From NCBI GenBank assembly GCA_017989485.1, contig JAGNPU010000007.1, forward strand, positions 1 through 15,163: a DNA stretch of 15,163 bases, written 5' to 3'. Below are positions 13,850-15,163 of this stretch, piece by piece. This DNA is from Neisseriaceae bacterium. Its GTDB lineage: Bacteria > Pseudomonadota > Gammaproteobacteria > Burkholderiales > Neisseriaceae. The position numbers and the translations under genes were made by a program. Position 1 is the first letter of the stretch; each line of letters begins with the position of its first letter. The notes under the pieces are model-generated. The model worked only from the letters and a program-made list of their open reading frames with translations. It did no database searches and was not told the origin of the DNA.

Positions 13850-15163
13850 ATGAACACAAAACGCAAAATTTTGGTCACCAGTGCCCTACCTTACGCCAAT
13901 GGCAGCATTCACTTAGGCCATATGGTGGAGCACATTCAAACCGATATTTGGGTCCGTTTTCATAAAATGTGGGGCAACGAGTGCCATTACATCTGCGCCG
14001 ATGACACCCACGGCTCGCCCGTGATGCTGGCGGCCCAACGCCGCGGCATCACCCCTGAAGCCCTAATCGACGAAATGCGTGCCGAGCATTTGGCCGACTT
14101 TACCGGTTTTCACATCGGCTATGACAACTACTACACCACGCATTCAGAAGAAAACTTCACGTTTTCTAAAGAGATTTACAAAACGCTGAAGGCCAACGAC
14201 AAGATCACCACCCGCACCATTGAGCAGCTGTACGACCCAGAACAAAACATGTTCTTGCCGGATCGCTTTGTCAAAGGTGAATGCCCTAAGTGCCACAGCA
14301 AAGACCAATATGGCGACAACTGCGAAGTGTGCGGCACCACCTATCGCCCCACTGAGTTAATCAATCCCTACTCGGCCATTACCGGCGCGACCCCAGTGCT
14401 GAAAGAAAGCGAACACATCTTCTTCCGCCTGAGCGACTGCGAAGCCTATTTGAAAGAATGGACCAGCGGCAGCACCACCTTGGTGAACGGCCAGGTCCAA
14501 GACCACTTACAGGCGCAAGGCCGCAACAAAATGCAAGAATGGTTAGAGGGCGGCCTACAAGACTGGGACATTTCTCGCGATGCGCCCTATTTTGGCATTG
14601 AAATTCCGGACGCACCGGGTAAATACTTCTACGTGTGGCTAGATGCGCCAATCGGCTATATGGCCTCGTTTAAAAACCATTGCGATCGCCACGGCATCGA
14701 CTTTGACGAGTACTTTAAGCCCGACACCACCACCGAAATGTACCACTTCATTGGCAAGGACATTTTGTATTTCCACGCCCTGTTCTGGCCGGCCACCCTG
14801 AAGTTTGCCAACCTGCGCGCGCCAACGTCGGTGTTTGCCCACGGCTTTTTGACCGTAGACGGCGCCAAAATGTCTAAGTCACGCGGCACCTTCATCACCG
14901 CCAAATCGTATTTAGACTGTAAGCTAAACCCCGAATGGATGCGTTACTACATTGCGGCCAAGCTGAACAGCCACATTGAAGACATTGATTTAAATCTTGA
15001 AGACTTTATTTCCCGCGTCAACAGCAATCTGGTGGGCAAATACCTCAATATTGCGGCCCGCGCCGCCGGCTTCATCAGCAAGCGTTTTGATGGCCACATC
15101 TTAGACATGGGCCACAGCGACCTATTGGCCCAGCTGACCGTGGCGTCTGACGGCATTGCCGCC
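13850..15163 (+). CDS. metG: Methionyl-tRNA synthetase, N-terminal part (runs off the right edge)
   Basis: MetG charges tRNA-Met with methionine in the cytosol. The frame is open for 438 codons from the ATG at 13850 to the window edge, so the rest of the anticodon-binding domain and any C-terminal dimerisation domain are missing. Class I synthetase motifs are intact: H-L-G-H at 21-24 and K-M-S-K-S at 340-344. The zinc knuckle in the connective domain has four cysteines, C145, C148, C158 and C161 (C-P-K-C and C-E-V-C), the same positions as in E. coli MetG. An in-frame ATG 15 nt upstream (13835) has no ribosome-binding site, whereas 13850 has a GGA at useful spacing. The gene is divergent from the lipoprotein gene. 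Confidence 0.97.
   Translation, partial: MNTKRKILVTSALPYANGSIHLGHMVEHIQTDIWVRFHKMWGNECHYICADDTHGSPVMLAAQRRGITPEALIDEMRAEHLADFTGFHIGYDNYYTTHSEENFTFSKEIYKTLKANDKITTRTIEQLYDPEQNMFLPDRFVKGECPKCHSKDQYGDNCEVCGTTYRPTELINPYSAITGATPVLKESEHIFFRLSDCEAYLKEWTSGSTTLVNGQVQDHLQAQGRNKMQEWLEGGLQDWDISRDAPYFGIEIPDAPGKYFYVWLDAPIGYMASFKNHCDRHGIDFDEYFKPDTTTEMYHFIGKDILYFHALFWPATLKFANLRAPTSVFAHGFLTVDGAKMSKSRGTFITAKSYLDCKLNPEWMRYYIAAKLNSHIEDIDLNLEDFISRVNSNLVGKYLNIAARAAGFISKRFDGHILDMGHSDLLAQLTVASDGIAA

Noticed and set aside
1..15163. CRISPR array, tRNA, rRNA, insertion sequence, prophage or toxin-antitoxin module
   Set aside because: No regularly spaced repeats, cloverleaf-like segments, transposase motifs or foreign-looking blocks were found on reading both strands. 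Nearly all sequence is accounted for by core genes.

Overview
The window looks like conserved, housekeeping chromosome of a betaproteobacterium, most likely in the order Neisseriales. Three things support this: a complete six-gene mla operon ending in mlaA, amgK-murU divergent from lptD-surA-pdxA, and MurU/AmgK-type peptidoglycan recycling. The genus cannot be named from sequence alone. The canonical Neisseria uptake word is essentially absent, so this is probably not Neisseria itself. No mobile element, phage gene, CRISPR array, rRNA or tRNA was seen, and gene density is high.

Layout. (1) Bases 1-411, minus strand: the N-terminal part of an NfsA-like nitroreductase, cut by the window edge, with its own candidate promoter. 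(2) Bases 585-3444, minus strand: a compact run amgK-murU-ruvC-ruvA closed by a hairpin terminator. It combines cell-wall sugar salvage with Holliday-junction processing. (3) Bases 3500-7864, plus strand: lptD-surA, a hairpin terminator, then pdxA. LptD inserts LPS into the outer membrane and SurA is the periplasmic chaperone for outer-membrane proteins such as LptD. (4) Bases 7922-11789, plus strand: mlaF-mlaE-mlaD-mlaC-mlaB-mlaA, the full retrograde phospholipid transport system, with 4-nt overlaps at two joints. (5) Bases 11885-13179, plus strand: a very acidic conserved-looking protein, a FadM-type thioesterase and a TlpA-type thioredoxin, almost without spacers, ending at a bidirectional terminator. 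(6) Bases 13235-13669, minus strand: a small lipoprotein of unknown function converging on the same terminator. (7) From base 13850, plus strand: metG, cut by the right edge, behind a clear extended -10 promoter.

Most of the window serves the cell envelope: peptidoglycan salvage, LPS export, OMP folding and lipid asymmetry. I found no convincing new biological system. The items most worth a second look are two perfect AT-rich palindromes (one in the amgK/lptD divergent region, one inside pdxA), a cysteine-free MlaA that cannot be a lipoprotein, an uptake-sequence-like hairpin after surA, a skewed sequence context for the word CTAG, and the two uncharacterised small proteins.
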